Shown: positions 47,807-61,021 of the stretch, one piece after another
How the letters are laid out: every line of letters starts with the position of its first letter
How positions within the stretch are numbered: position 1 is the first letter of the stretch
From: Lonicera japonica
Taxonomy: Eukaryota; Streptophyta; Magnoliopsida; Dipsacales; Caprifoliaceae
Reading direction: 5' to 3'
Assembly: GCA_021464415.1 (NCBI GenBank)
Contig: CM038471.1
Coordinates: forward strand, 14,932,029-14,996,028
DNA length: 64,000 bases
The notes under the pieces: model-generated
Seen by the model: only the letters and a program-made list of their open reading frames with translations
Told to the model about the DNA's origin: nothing
Databases searched by the model: none
Position numbers and translations under genes: made by a program

Positions 47807-48609
47807 CCGTGCCCTAGCAATGGAGGTTTTGGTGAGGAAGATGATGAATAATGATAGAGCTCGGTCATGATCTTGGATCATCCGCAAAACCCCCAAAATC
47901 TCCAGCCCTTTCTCTTTATAGGAGCTCTCGGGAGGTGGAGGTGAAATGAGGAAGGAATGGAGAAGCACGTGTATGTATATATATACTGTTATTCTAATTT
48001 CGGGTATTATTCACGCGCGTAGGACTTGGAGAGCTGAACTTTGAACGTCCATAACTTCTCGCTCGGAAGTCCGATTGAGGTGATGTTAATGTCCCCGAAA
48101 AGCTTATTCAAAGATCTTCAACTTCTTAGAAGGAAGATTTTCCAAATTCCCGATGGATTATTTCAGAAATGCATTGAAGTCAGCACGTTAATGTTACCGA
48201 ATGAATAACTATTAGCGATTGGCCTGTTTCGCGCTCAATTTTAACCAAGTAGGAGTTTGAATTTGCTTTCGGCCAAAACACGAAAGTTGTAGATTGCCTA
48301 AAAATCTAGACCTATCGCAAACGGAAACTCAATCTGACGAGGAACAAAGAAGCTACGCTTCCTCCAAGTTATCTAAAATTATGAATTCGAGTAAATTAAA
48401 AACTTGCAATCTACATCCCGATTTCAACTCGAACTACCCGAAATGACTTACGGCTATTCTAAAATGCTTAAATATATTAATGTAGCTCATTGGAAGTCTT
48501 CGAGCCATTCCAATCCTTTCGGAGCAAAATATGGCTATCCAAAGTCCACGTTTGCCTTACATGCGACTTGTATCGCGATTTCCGATAAATTGAGATACGG
48601 GGCGTTATA
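47807..48609 (-). repeat. Long-LTR fragment, minus orientation
   Basis: This is colinear, in reverse, with 4702-5420. It ends at GGGCGTTATA, the counterpart of the TGTAACACC LTR start. A TATATATATAC block near 47976 is the probable promoter. There is no PPT beyond it and no internal domain, so it is a fragment or one side of a solo LTR interrupted by E4. Confidence 0.6.
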
Positions 48610-48809
48610 TGTTGCCTCATCTCATCTGATACTTGAGGAGTGTACATCAAATTTTCTTCATCTAAGTTTAACGCTAAATTACCTTCATTATTTGGATTTA
48701 CGCAACTTTCCCCTACTTTAGTGTCCAAATTTTCCATTATTTTCACAAATAACTGTGGCGAACCTATAAAATGTGATTAACAAATAACTGTGAGGGACAA
48801 GGAAAATTA
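48610..48809. other. Short spacer, nothing recognised
   Basis: AT-rich sequence between two long-LTR segments. It contains AAATAACTGTG twice (about 48750 and 48782). No gene. Confidence 0.4.
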
Positions 48810-48871
48810 TGACGCACCGAATCCCATTCCGAGATTTTCACCTTTGGCACCTGGTTAATCAAGGATGCCGT

Positions 48872-49576
48872 TGATACGACCTACGGTGATATCGCTCAAA
48901 ACCCGCAAACACAACGAATTGGTTGTGCGAACCTTGACACAGACACACACGAAAACCGTAGCAAATTAAGAACCTGGATCGTTTCTACAATCAGATTAGG
49001 ATGGAAATCGAAGACGCCACAACCGGGTGCGGAATACCGATTGATAAGTCGGGTGAACGCCACGGACAAACCGATAAGTTCAGGTAGTTCGTGAAGAACC
49101 AAAGAGGATTAAATCACTCAATCTTATTATGAATAAAGTCTTAGATAATAAAATAAAACAACGAAGCCCCCTTTAAATAGGGAGAAGAAAACTTAGGCCA
49201 CAAGAAACCAATCCAATAAGGAATCCTCAAACAAATCCTAATCAAACAAGAACTAGTTTTTAAGACGAAATAACAATAATAAATAAATAATAAATAAAAA
49301 CGAGTGGGCTGGCTTGACTCCACTTCTTGGGCCGCATAGACATAGTCTTCTCACTCCAATTGGGCTTGAATAAGTGTAACCCAGCCTCCATTTTGTGCTC
49401 CACGTTTTTCCCCTCCAATGGGCTTGATTGTGCCTTCTTCTTGAGCCCAAATAGCTTGAATTAATCCATTAAGCTCAGCCTTTAACTTCTTAGCCCGCGA
49501 TCTTATAATTGGGCCTGTTGGAACTTGGATGGCCTTTGAATTGTCTTCATTTTGCACAACAGTCTTGCCTCCATCA
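48872..49576 (-). repeat. E5 3' LTR
   Basis: The LTR runs TGATACGACC to CCTCCATCA. The pol tail frame is 223 bp, with a stop at 49351-49353. A CTTTAAATAGGG promoter block lies near 49171. Confidence 0.93.
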
Positions 49577-52500
49577 TTCCCCTCCTCTTGAAAAGGATTT
49601 GCCCTCAAATCATCACTGGCATCAAACGGACTTAAGTCAGCAACGTTAAAAGTAGCGCTAACGTGGTACTCTCCTGGTAGGTCCAGCTTATATGCATTAT
49701 CGTTGACACGCTCAAGAACTTGAAAAGGTCCATCTCCTCTAGGAAGTAGCTTAGAACGACGTTGCTCTGGAAATCGTTCCTTCCGCATGTGCAGCCATAC
49801 CCAATCTCCAGGTTCAAAAAAACCAGCTTCTGACGTCCTTTATTTGCCTGCTTTGCATATTGCTCCGTCCTCCGTTCAATGTTGAGCCTGGCCTTCTCAT
49901 GGATCTGCTTAACAAACTCAGCCTTTTTCTTTCCATCAAGATTAGTATATTGAGAATAAGGTAATGGAGATAAATCTAACGGAGTCAAAGGATTAAATCC
50001 ATACACAATTTCAAAAGGTGAAAATTGAGTAGCAGAATGAACAGTGCGATTATAAGCAAACTCAACATGCGGTAAACATTCCTCCCATGTTCTAATGTTC
50101 TTTTTAATGATAGCCCTTAACAAAGTAGATAAAGTTCTATTTACAACCTCAGTTTGACCATCAGACTGTGGGTGACAAGTAGTAGAAAATAATAACTTAG
50201 TTCCTAACTTACACCACAAGGTCTTCCAAAAGTAGCTTAAGAATTTAGTATCTCTATCTGAAACAATGGTCCTAGGCATACCATGCAATCTCACAATTTC
50301 TCTAAAGAACAAATCAGCAACATGCGAAGCATCATCAGTTTTGTGACATGGAATAAAAATGAGCCATTTTAGAAAATCTATCCACGACCACAAAAATTGA
50401 ATCTCGACCATTCTTAGTCCTAGGTAAACCCAAAACAAAATCCATGGAAATGTCTATCCAAGGTTCACTAGGAATAGGTAATGGTGTATATAAGCCATGC
50501 GGTTGCACACGGGACTTTGCTTGCCGACACGTAACACATCTTCCACAAATTCTCTCAACGTCTCTTTTCATACGTGGCCAAAAGAAGTGTTCTTGCAAAA
50601 TATCTAAGGTCTTAGCAATCCCGAAGTGCCCCATCAAACCTCCCCCATGGGCTTCCCTCACTAACAAATCACGCATAGAGCAATTGGGTAGACATAACTT
50701 ATTCTCACGAAATAAAAAACCATCATGCCTAAAGAACTTACCCACTGCGTTTTTCTCACATGCTTTGTACTCCTCACAAAAATCAACATCAATTGGATAC
50801 AATTCCTTTATTTGCTCAAAACCAAGTAATTTAGCATCAAGGGTAGAGATTAACACATACCTTCGCGAAAGTGCATCAGCAACAATATTTTCTTTACCTT
50901 GCTTGTACCGAATGACATATGGGAATGTCTCAATGAACTCCATCCAGTGCGCATGCCTCTTATTCAGCTTGTGCTGGCTCCGCAAATGCTTCAAAGACTC
51001 ATGATCGGTGTGAATCACGAACTCTTTAGGCCAAAGGTAGTGTTGCCAAGTTTCCAATGCTCTAACCAATGCATACAATTCCTTGTCATACGTCGGATAG
51101 TTCAAGGTTGCCCCACTCAATTTCTCGCTAAAGTAAGCAATTGGTTTTCCTCCTTGCATAAGAACAGCCCCTATTCCCAAACCCGATGCATCACACTCAA
51201 GCTCGAATGATTTAGTGAAATCTGGTAATGCAAGTACGGGCGCATGGGTCAACTTCTCCTTGATCAATTGGAACGCCTTCTCTTGTGCATCCCCCCATTT
51301 GAATCCCACGTTCTTCTTGATCACCTCCGTTAGTGGCGCGGCTATGGTACTAAAATCTTTCACAAACCGCCGGTAAAAGCTAGCAAGTCCATGAAAACTT
51401 CGTACATGCCCCACAGTTGTAGGACTCGGCCACTCTTGTATTGCACGTACTTTCTCCTCATCAACCTGTATACCTTGTGCACTCACAACAAAACCAAGAA
51501 AGACAAGCTTATCGGTGCAAAAAGTGCACTTCTTCATGTTAGCAAATAACTTTTCTTTTCGAAGCACATCTAAAACTGATTTTAAATGCTTAACATGATC
51601 CTCCAAGGTTTTGCTATAAATCAAGATATCATCAAAGTAGACAACAACAAATCTGCCAATAAATGTACGCAAAACATGATTCATTAAACGCATGAAAGTG
51701 CTCGGTGCATTAGTTAGCCCAAAAGGCATCACTAACCATTCATATAAACCATGTTTGGTTTTAAAAGCAGTTTTCCATTCATCTCCTTCTTTCATTCTAA
51801 TTTGATGATACCCACTTTTTAAATCAATTTTAGAAAATACACAAGCTCCATGCAACTCATCCAACATATCATCTAAGCGAGGAATAGGATGTCGATACTT
51901 TACCGTTATATTGTTGATAGCTCGACAATCAACGCACATTCTCCACGTCCCATCCTTCTTAGGCACTAAAATCACCGGAACAGCGCATGGACTCATGCTT
52001 TCTCTAACGTGCCCTTTCTCCATCAGTTCAGACACTTGCCTTTGTAGCTCCTTCGTCTCCTCCGGATTGCTTCGATAGGCTGGTCTGTTTGGAATGGTAG
52101 CACCAGGAACAAAATCAATTTGATGCTCAATCCCTCTAATTGGCGGTAATCCATGTGGCATCTCGTCGGGAAAGACATCCGCATAATCCTGAAACAAAGA
52201 AACAATAGAACTAGGCAAAGACGAGTTAAGTTCATTAGTATTAAAATATGCCTCCTTGTACAAAAGTACAATCATCGGCTGCCTTGAATACAACGCACTT
52301 TTAACTTCACTCGCTCTCGCATAAAAATTCTTTTGTTTTCTTTCTTTCTCATTTTTTTCAACTTCTCTCTTCTTCTCTCTCTCTCTTTTTGTCACTCTCT
52401 TTCTTTTGCTCACTCTCTTTTTTTAACTCGCTTTCTTTCTTTTGCTCACTCTCCCTTTGCAATTTTAATTGATCTTCATACACTTGCTTCGGTAACATAG

Positions 52501-53668
52501 GGACAAGCGTAATTGTCTTGTGATTGAGCTCAAAAGAATATTTGTTGGTGAATCCATCATGCTTCACTCGGCGATCAAATTGCCATGGTCGTCCTAATAA
52601 TAGATGACCAGCTTGCATGGGTACTACGTCGCATAAGACCTCATCTTCATACTTCCCAATACGAAATGCGACTAATACTTGCTTGTTCACCTTGATCTCC
52701 CCACTATCATTCAACCATTGCAATTTATATGGCTTGGGATGCTTAACAATAGGAAGCCCTAGCTTCTCCACCATAATAGTACTTGCAACATTCGTACAAC
52801 TTCCGCCATCAATGATCACACTACATACCTTACTGTTCACTAGGCATCTAGTATGAAAGAGATTTTCTCGCTGTACTTCATCATCTTCTTTAGCTCGCAC
52901 ACTAAGAGATTTTCTTGCAACCAACAAATCTCCTTCAGCCGCACGCTCTTCTTCTTCATCATCAACATCTTCTAGTAACGGCATAGAATCATCATTGGAC
53001 TCTTCATCGGTCTCAATTTCACCGTTGTCTCGAATCACCATAGCTTTGATTGGGACATTGGTTCGCCTTATGACCCCTACCTTGACACTTGAAACATTTA
53101 ATATCACGATTTCGAGGTGTATTAGGATCAGGTTTACCTTGGTTTCCAAGGCTAGTCGTCCCTTGTTTGGGCTCGGTTTTGGGCTTTGACGCGGCTGATT
53201 TCTCCTCTTTCTTCCAAAGGGGATTTGATTTCCAAGAGGGTGTGGTTGGACTTTGGTTTTGGCGTAGGCTACCCCTCCTCTTGAGTTGATTCTCAATCTT
53301 GATCGCCACGTGCACCATATCTTCCAACTCAACATAATGTTGCAAATCTACCGCATTAGCAATTTCCCGGTTCAATCCATTCAAAAACCTGGCCATAGTA
53401 GCCTCTCGATCTTCGTCTACATTAGCTCGGATCATGGCTACTTCCATCTCCTTGAAATAATCTTCCACGCTGCGGTTGCCCTGTGTAAGCCTTTGTAACT
53501 TTTGGTACAGCTCCCGGTAGTAATGGCTAGGTACAAATCGCTTTCTCATCACTGTCTTCATCTCTTCCCATGTCTCAATAGGACGCTCTCTATTTCTTCG
53601 TCTGTTCATTACTAATTGGTCCCACCACACAATCGCATATTCAGAGAACTCAATGGCAGCAAGTTTTA
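49351..53668 (-). pseudogene. E5 gag-pol, 5'-deleted and frameshifted
   Basis: From 53668 downward gag begins mid-domain at the AAIEFSEYA block. The zinc knuckle CFKCQGRGHKANQC (about 53060-53100), protease IDGGS (about 52808), RT YFDD (51628-51639), RNase H, integrase HHCC and DD35E core, [11 protein letters not shown], and the 74-residue LTR tail follow. The open part 50335-52413 holds RT, RNase H and half of integrase intact. Shifts relative to E4 are a 2-bp loss near 53044, a shift in the AG-rich linker near 52400, an extra A near 50357 and two extra A near 49815. The last three are in homopolymer or low-complexity runs, so consensus error is possible. With no gag start codon, E5 could not have encoded its own complete gag. 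Confidence 0.88.
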
Positions 53669-54170
53669 TTCAACACAATTCGAAACTCAACAAAATCGAA
53701 ATTTAAGCACCAAACGAAGCTTATATGAACAGCCAACAGATTCGCAATAGCTAGGGTTATATGATTAATGAAACAATCAACTGCAGATAGGGTTTATATG
53801 CAGAAATCGCAATTTTGATAGCCCTAACAATCTCGTATCTCAGCAAACGCAAGGCATTAGGTAGTATTACAATCGCAAACTAACCCTAACTATGTCAAAA
53901 TCCTACCCTAGGCAGCAACAATAGAAACTGATTCGCGATAGCAAAAGAAAGACTATGATGGATAGATTCGCAACTAGGGTTCAAAAGAACAAATTAAAGG
54001 AATTCGATTTTTTTTTTTTTTTTTTTTTTTGGACGCAGAACACAGAATAAACACGATAAATAAATAAGCAGAATGAAGAATAAAACACGAAGAACAGAAA
54101 CGCAAATCAAACGATTACTAATTAATGGATAGATAAAACCTGATAGTAGAAGCTCTCCTCTGATACCAAC
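53669..54170 (-). other. E5 leader remnant and PBS
   Basis: About 490 bp of leader is retained next to the PBS (TCTGATACCAAC complement, 54159-54170). It includes a run of about 22 T (about 54008-54029). The part nearest the PBS is the part also retained in T1/T2. Confidence 0.8.
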
Positions 54171-54875
54171 TGATACGACCTACGGTGATATCGCTCAAAA
54201 CCCGCAAACACAACGAATTGGTTGTGCGAACCTTGACACAGACACACACGAAAACCGTAGCAAATTAAGAACCTGGATCGTTTCTACAATCAGATTAGGA
54301 TGGAAATCGAAGACGCCACAACCGGGTGCGGAATACCGATTGATAAGTCGGGTGAACGCCACGGACAAACCGATAAGTTCAGGTAGTTCGTGAAGAACCA
54401 AAGAGGATTAAATCACTCAATCTTATTATGAATAAAGTCTTAGATAATAAAATAAAACAACGAAGCCCCCTTTAAATAGGGAGAAGAAAACTTAGGCCAC
54501 AAGAAACCAATCCAATAAGGAATCCTCAAACAAATCCTAATCAAACAAGAACTAGTTTTTAAGACGAAATAACAATAATAAATAAATAATAAATAAAAAC
54601 GAGTGGGCTGGCTTGACTCCACTTCTTGGGCCGCATAGACATAGTCTTCTCACTCCAATTGGGCTTGAATAAGTGTAACCCAGCCTCCATTTTGTGCTCC
54701 ACGTTTTTCCCCTCCAATGGGCTTGATTGTGCCTTCTTCTTGAGCCCAAATAGCTTGAATTAATCCATTAAGCTCAGCCTTTAACTTCTTAGCCCGCGAT
54801 CTTGTAATTGGGCCTGTTGGAACTTGGATGGCCTTTGAATTGTCTTCATTTTGCACAACAGTCTTGCCTCCATCA
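54171..54875 (-). repeat. E5 5' LTR
   Basis: The LTR is 705 bp, essentially identical to 48872-49576, and its right flank is GCCGT. The tail frame is open to the stop at 54650-54652. Confidence 0.93.
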
Positions 54876-57075
54876 GCCGTGCACGATGGCGGGATTGAAA
54901 TATTAAATCCATAACTTTTAAAAACTTTTCTTTGGTAAAACATGATCTTTAGAAAGTCTCGTTTTGGAAAAAAAATCTCGGCATGTGGAATTCATTTAAA
55001 TAATAAACCGGCCTATAAAGAACAAAGCCAAATACTTACTAGTACTAATATAGTTAATCCACATTTCAAATCCAACTCCACATATCTAATCACTTACACA
55101 AGCTTCCCGAAAATACATGTTTACAATAAATATAGTTGATGTGTCAAATCCAGAGTTTATACATAGTACAACAAAGCCAAAGCCAAAGCCAAAACCAAAA
55201 TGTTAATAAAACATAGTCCTATTCTTATAGGACTAGACGCCGTCTTCTGGACATCAGAGACTTCTATACACGTACGTTACGCACCACCCGTGATGCTAAG
55301 CCTGCAAGACTGTTAGAAAACGGGATGAGCCAAATTCGGGCTCAATGGAAATTATATAGGTTTGATATATGAAAAATACACGTTGCAAACACACACGCGT
55401 GCATCTTTATATAGAAAGTAAATACTTTACTTTAATGCAATACTAGAAAATCGTGCAATGCAATCATACCCAAGTGCATGCGAACCTCGCTAGGATTCCT
55501 ATCCTAGCCACAGGAAGCCAATTACCTGACTACCCGATCTCTCCTTTAACTATTCCACAAGATTAACCTCTAGGGAATTCCACAACTTGAGGAAATCGCT
55601 AGTCTAAAGCCACCTCGTATCAACTTTAGCTTCCTAAGGTTCAACATGCTACGGACTATCCACTCTCAAGTGCAACCCAACGCTCTACTACGTAACGTAA
55701 CTGTTATGTTACAGCGTACTCTCGTTAGGCTATCTCGTTAATTATGATTTCCCCTTCAATTATTAGTACATTAGGTGCATTATGATCTGACTTGCTATTC
55801 CATAATCCGTACGCGTTTGCATACTCATACACTATTTCTAAGTTCAATAGTTATTATCTCTTTCCAATTTATATATTAATAAATTATGAAAGGTTTAACA
55901 ATTCCCTATGTGTACTCTGTTATGTCTAATAGTGTCCGACTACATCCCTACATCATGTATATCATAGCCGAGGTAACACACACAAACCAATACGAGACAT
56001 ATGAGTGTAATCACAATCTCACAACAACTCTCGTACCACGTCTCCAGCATAATGTCTCAGTTTCACCCCGCGGTCAGTACATCTAGGCCCAGAACAACGG
56101 ATCCCAAAGGGTCCAAGGCTCTTATCCATGTCTCCTCCGAGTGGGGAGTGGCTCAGGGACTTTGTTCTCCAAATAGGTCATTCGAAGATAACCCACGCGA
56201 CGGTCACTTTCTCGGGGACAACACTCTGAATAATTAACGAGAACACCTCATACAAACCACATCGACACTCTGGAAAGAATTACACCAGGCGATACCCTAG
56301 CAGGGTAATGACCATTAGTAGCCCAACTACTTCCCGGGAAACTCACCATTGGGAAAGTAGTGGCACACGGGACCTGCTCCGCTGCCAGGGAAACTCATCT
56401 AACCCATAACACATAGTCCTGTGGGAAGGCAAGATACATAAAGTGGGCTCTCCTTTGCGGGCAACCACAACCACCGGCGGAGTCACCAACTTCATTTTTT
56501 CCGTGTATGGTTTAAGGATTTTCACCCATGGGCGGCCCATCTTCGAGCCACACGGGCGCTACCCAGTGCTCGGTCCATCATATCCAGCCCATACGTGTGA
56601 TCATAACAACAAGAATATATAGATTCCTCACTCAACAATAAACACAATCATCAATCATCCATCACACGTATGGCTAACAACATATATATACAATCACACA
56701 ATTGTCATAATTACATAATCATCGTTATCGATAGCATCACTATCACGTTTGTATTCCATGGCCTTATAGCCAATTAGGTCACATTCGACATTTCTCAATG
56801 TCTAACGTATCAAGTATATAAAAATGAGACTGTATACCACTTACGAGGGTTCTCGTGTCATTCTAGCCAGCCAAGCATTGATTATTGTGATTCTAGTTCA
56901 ACCAGTGTTCATACGGCATACTAAACTATGTGTGTATGTATGGCCATGGCAACCCATGCCCTGCCAATGCATGTTTACTACATTATTAGATGGTATATAG
57001 ATCATATTCTTGTTACTAGTACCTACCATGTATCTTACAAGGCTCTAAACTCAAGAGTCGTTGCATTACATTACG

Positions 57076-58693
57076 TGATACGAACCACGCCAACAACGTG
57101 ACGAAACCCGTAGCAAAGACGGTCGAAAGATCGTTTCTACAATCAGATTCGGATGGCACCGCGACCCATTGCTTATATGGAAGCAAGAACCTTGGTATAT
57201 AAGGGTAGATGGATTGATGGACACCGCGACCCAACACCTATAAAGAGATGCGAACCTTGGTATATGCAAATGACGCCACAATTGATGATGATGAATCAAT
57301 TGATAAGTCGAATGAACATTACGGACAAACCGGATTTGTTCAACATGCTCTTGAAGAACAAAAGAGAAAAACTCTCTCAAATTTTATTAATGAAAACTCA
57401 TACTTGATTCACAAATGGAATGGGATGGGGAGGTATTTATAGTTGTTACAAAATACATCCAATGGTTTACATTCAATCCCACCAACTATGATCTAAGGGC
57501 TCACATTTATTCTCACCTACTGCAAGTGACATAAGCAATGACATCACTAAAGACTTATGTAAGCGATGACATCATCGATGCATGATGTAAGCAATGACAT
57601 CATCAAGTACATGACAAGATACTAATTTTAAAAAAACATAAAATAAAATAATAAACAAGTCCTATAATTAAATTACAATCTTTTTTTTGAATTTTCTTGC
57701 AAGAGCACTTGTAATCAGACCCATGAGAACTTGAATTAGGCATGTGTACGCTTCAATCCACGTGCTTGAGCATGTGCTAGCCTTGTTCACATCATTCCCC
57801 TCCTCTTGAGAATGATTTGTCCTCAAATCTTCTTGATGATATTGCTCATACTAATAGATATATTTCTATTTTTTTTATTTTTTTATTTTTTTTAAATCAA
57901 ATAGAAAATCAAACAAGAACAATAAATAAAAAGATAGATAAATCTAAAAGTAGAAGCTCTCCTCTGATACCAACTGATACGAACCACGCCAACAACGTGA
58001 CGAAACCCGTAGCAAAGACGGTCGAAAGATCGTTTCTACAATCAGATTCGGATGGCACCGCGACCCATTGCTTATATGGAAGCAAGAACCTTGGTATATA
58101 AGGGTAGATGGATTGATGGACACCGCGACCCAACACCTATAAAGAGATGCGAACCTTGGTATATGCAAATGACGCCACAATTGATGATGATGAATCAATT
58201 GATAAGTCGAATGAACATTACGGACAAACCGGATTTGTTCAACATGCTCTTGAAGAACAAAAGAGAAAAACTCTCTCAAATTTTATTAATGAAAACTCAT
58301 ACTTGATTCACAAATGGAATGGGATGGGGAGGTATTTATAGTTGTTACAAAATACATCCAATGGTTTACATTCAATCCCACCAACTATGATCTAAGGGCT
58401 CACATTTATTCTCACCTACTGCAAGTGACATAAGCAATGACATCACTAAAGACTTATGTAAGCGATGACATCATCGATGCATGATGTAAGCAATGACATC
58501 ATCAAGTACATGACAAGATACTAATTTTAAAAAAACATAAAATAAAATAATAAACAAGTCCTATAATTAAATTACAATCTTTTTTTTGAATTTTCTTGCA
58601 AGAGCACTTGTAATCAGACCCATGAGAACTTGAATTAGGCATGTGTACGCTTCAATCCACGTGCTTGAGCATGTGCTAGCCTTGTTCACATCA
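57076..58693 (-). mobile_element. T1: miniature LTR element, TSD TTACG
   Basis: Two apparently identical 719-bp LTRs (57076-57794 and 57975-58693) flank an internal segment of only 180 bp (57795-57974). The target duplication TTACG is perfect (57071-57075 and 58694-58698). The internal segment contains the PPT, a [17 protein letters not shown] remnant upstream of it, an AT-rich stretch, and a Met-tRNA PBS (complement CTGATACCAAC) with the first bases of an E5-type leader. There is no coding capacity. The LTRs resemble E5 LTRs in the R-U5 part. It is a TRIM-like deletion derivative of the E5 group that must move using proteins supplied in trans. Confidence 0.92.
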
Positions 58694-59340
58694 TTACGCC
58701 CTAACGGGTTCTTAGGGTAAACGTCATAAATGGTTCCTACAATCTCTTTTATTAGCAGAAGTAAATATTTCTAACGTTAATACCCCTAATCAACCATCAA
58801 ACACGCTTAAATCCCAAAACCCCCAAATTCCTAGGCTTAACATATATGTATGAGATGAGTTCTTGATGAATCATATCATATATAGGTCAAAACATGGATC
58901 AAATGCTCAAAATATGTAATAGATGAAAGAATCCATCAATATCTAACGCCAGTCGAAGATTAATCTAGCCTAACCCCATGAACATGCATACAACCTAAGG
59001 TTTTTTGTAGAAATTCCCCAATTTAGATACAAATTGCTAATACAACAAGTAAAGGTTTGTAAAAGAAGTTTTATACTAGTGTTCCTACCTTAGAGTAGTA
59101 ATATTGAGGAGTTGAAAAAGTGTAGACGTCGTATCGCCAAAACCCTAGCTCGCCTCCTACCTCCACGCGCGAAGACGAAGGTGGAAGACGATGAATAGTG
59201 ACAGAGAAGGTGTTTTGAAACTCAAATCTTAGAAGGGGTGAGATATGCATGGAATCTCTTGTCTCTCTCTCTCTCTAGATCTCCCTCAAGTCTTTCCCTC
59301 ACTCCCCTTGATGTTGTGTGATCGAGAATGGGGGTATAGG

Positions 59341-60959
59341 TGATGTGAACAAGGCTAGCACATGCTCAAGCACGTGGATTGAAGCGTACACATGCCTAAT
59401 TCAAGTTCTCATGGGTCTGATTACAAGTGCTCTTGCAAGAAAATTCAAAAAAAAAGATTGTAATTTAATTATAGGACTTGTTTATTATTTTATTTTATGT
59501 TTTTTTAAAATTAGTATCTTGTCATGTACTTGATGATGTCATTGCTTACATCATGCATCGATGATGTCATCGCTTACATAAGTCTTTAGTGATGTCATTG
59601 CTTATGTCACTTGCAGTAGGTGAGAATAAATGTGAGCCCTTAGATCATAGTTGGTGGGATTGAATGTAAACCATTGGATGTATTTTGTAACAACTATAAA
59701 TACCTCCCCATCCCATTCCATTTGTGAATCAAGTATGAGTTTTCATTAATAAAATTTGAGAGAGTTTTTCTCTTTTGTTCTTCAAGAGCATGTTGAACAA
59801 ATCCGGTTTGTCCGTAATGTTCATTCGACTTATCAATTGATTCATCATCATCAATTGTGGCGTCATTTGCATATACCAAGGTTCGCATCTCTTTATAGGT
59901 GTTGGGTCGCGGTGTCCATCAATCCATCTACCCTTATATACCAAGGTTCTTGCTTCCATATAAGCAATGGGTCGCGGTGCCATCCGAATCTGATTGTAGA
60001 AACGATCTTTCGACCGTCTTTGCTACGGGTTTCGTCACGTTGTTGGCGTGGTTCGTATCAGTTGGTATCAGAGGAGAGCTTCTACTTTTAGATTTATCTA
60101 TCTTTTTATTTATTGTTCTTGTTTGATTTTCTATTTGATTTAAAAAAAATAAAAAAATAAAAAAAATAGAAATATATCTATTAGTATGAGCAATATCATC
60201 AAGAAGATTTGAGGACAAATCATTCTCAAGAGGAGGGGAATGATGTGAACAAGGCTAGCACATGCTCAAGCACGTGGATTGAAGCGTACACATGCCTAAT
60301 TCAAGTTCTCATGGGTCTGATTACAAGTGCTCTTGCAAGAAAATTCAAAAAAAAGATTGTAATTTAATTATAGGACTTGTTTATTATTTTATTTTATGTT
60401 TTTTTAAAATTAGTATCTTGTCATGTACTTGATGATGTCATTGCTTACATCATGCATCGATGATGTCATCGCTTACATAAGTCTTTAGTGATGTCATTGC
60501 TTATGTCACTTGCAGTAGGTGAGAATAAATGTGAGCCCTTAGATCATAGTTGGTGGGATTGAATGTAAACCATTGGATGTATTTTGTAACAACTATAAAT
60601 ACCTCCCCATCCCATTCCATTTGTGAATCAAGTATGAGTTTTCATTAATAAAATTTGAGAGAGTTTTTCTCTTTTGTTCTTCAAGAGCATGTTGAACAAA
60701 TCCGGTTTGTCCGTAATGTTCATTCGACTTATCAATTGATTCATCATCATCAATTGTGGCGTCATTTGCATATACCAAGGTTCGCATCTCTTTATAGGTG
60801 TTGGGTCGCGGTGTCCATCAATCCATCTACCCTTATATACCAAGGTTCTTGCTTCCATATAAGCAATGGGTCGCGGTGCCATCCGAATCTGATTGTAGAA
60901 ACGATCTTTCGACCGTCTTTGCTACGGGTTTCGTCACGTTGTTGGCGTGGTTCGTATCA
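59341..60959 (+). mobile_element. T2: second miniature LTR element, inverted to T1, TSD ATAGG
   Basis: LTRs at 59341-60060 and 60241-60959 differ, as far as I can see, by one A in a homopolymer (about 59445). The internal segment is 180 bp (60061-60240), with PBS TGGTATCAGAGG at 60063-60074 and PPT AAGAGGAGGGGAA ending at 60240. The target duplication ATAGG is perfect (59336-59340 and 60960-60964). It is nearly identical to T1 but in opposite orientation, 647 bp away. Both are very young and non-autonomous. Confidence 0.93.
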
Positions 60960-61021
60960 ATAGGGGTGTTAAATGGCTGAAAAACGAGTTAAATATCTTC
61001 AAAACCGACTTCCAGGTGAAC

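Larger units (their letters stand above)
48872..54875 (-). mobile_element. E5: young Gypsy element with deleted gag start, TSD GCCGT
   Basis: LTRs at 48872-49576 and 54171-54875 (705 bp each) are flanked by a perfect GCCGT duplication (48867-48871 and 54876-54880). Reading along both LTRs I found a single difference (ATAATT at about 49505 against GTAATT at about 54805), so the insertion is very recent. The internal domain (49577-54158) has lost about 1 kb that in E4 covers the gag start and part of the leader, with the junction near 53668. It keeps PBS, partial leader, most of gag, pol and PPT. Frameshifts break the remaining frame. It lies inside TK2. Confidence 0.92.

Noticed and set aside
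40716..47811. CCGGA/CCGTG as the target duplication of E4
   Set aside because: Only three of five bases match and the two LTRs are from different subfamilies, so a single simple insertion is not supported.
57944..58279. 111-codon frame shared by T1 and T2 (59756-60091)
   Set aside because: It lies wholly within LTR R-U5, has no known motif, and is present twice only because the elements are near-identical.
57076..60959. T1/T2 as Cassandra-type TRIMs
   Set aside because: I see no 5S rRNA-like promoter boxes in the LTRs, and LTR length and ends match the E5 group.
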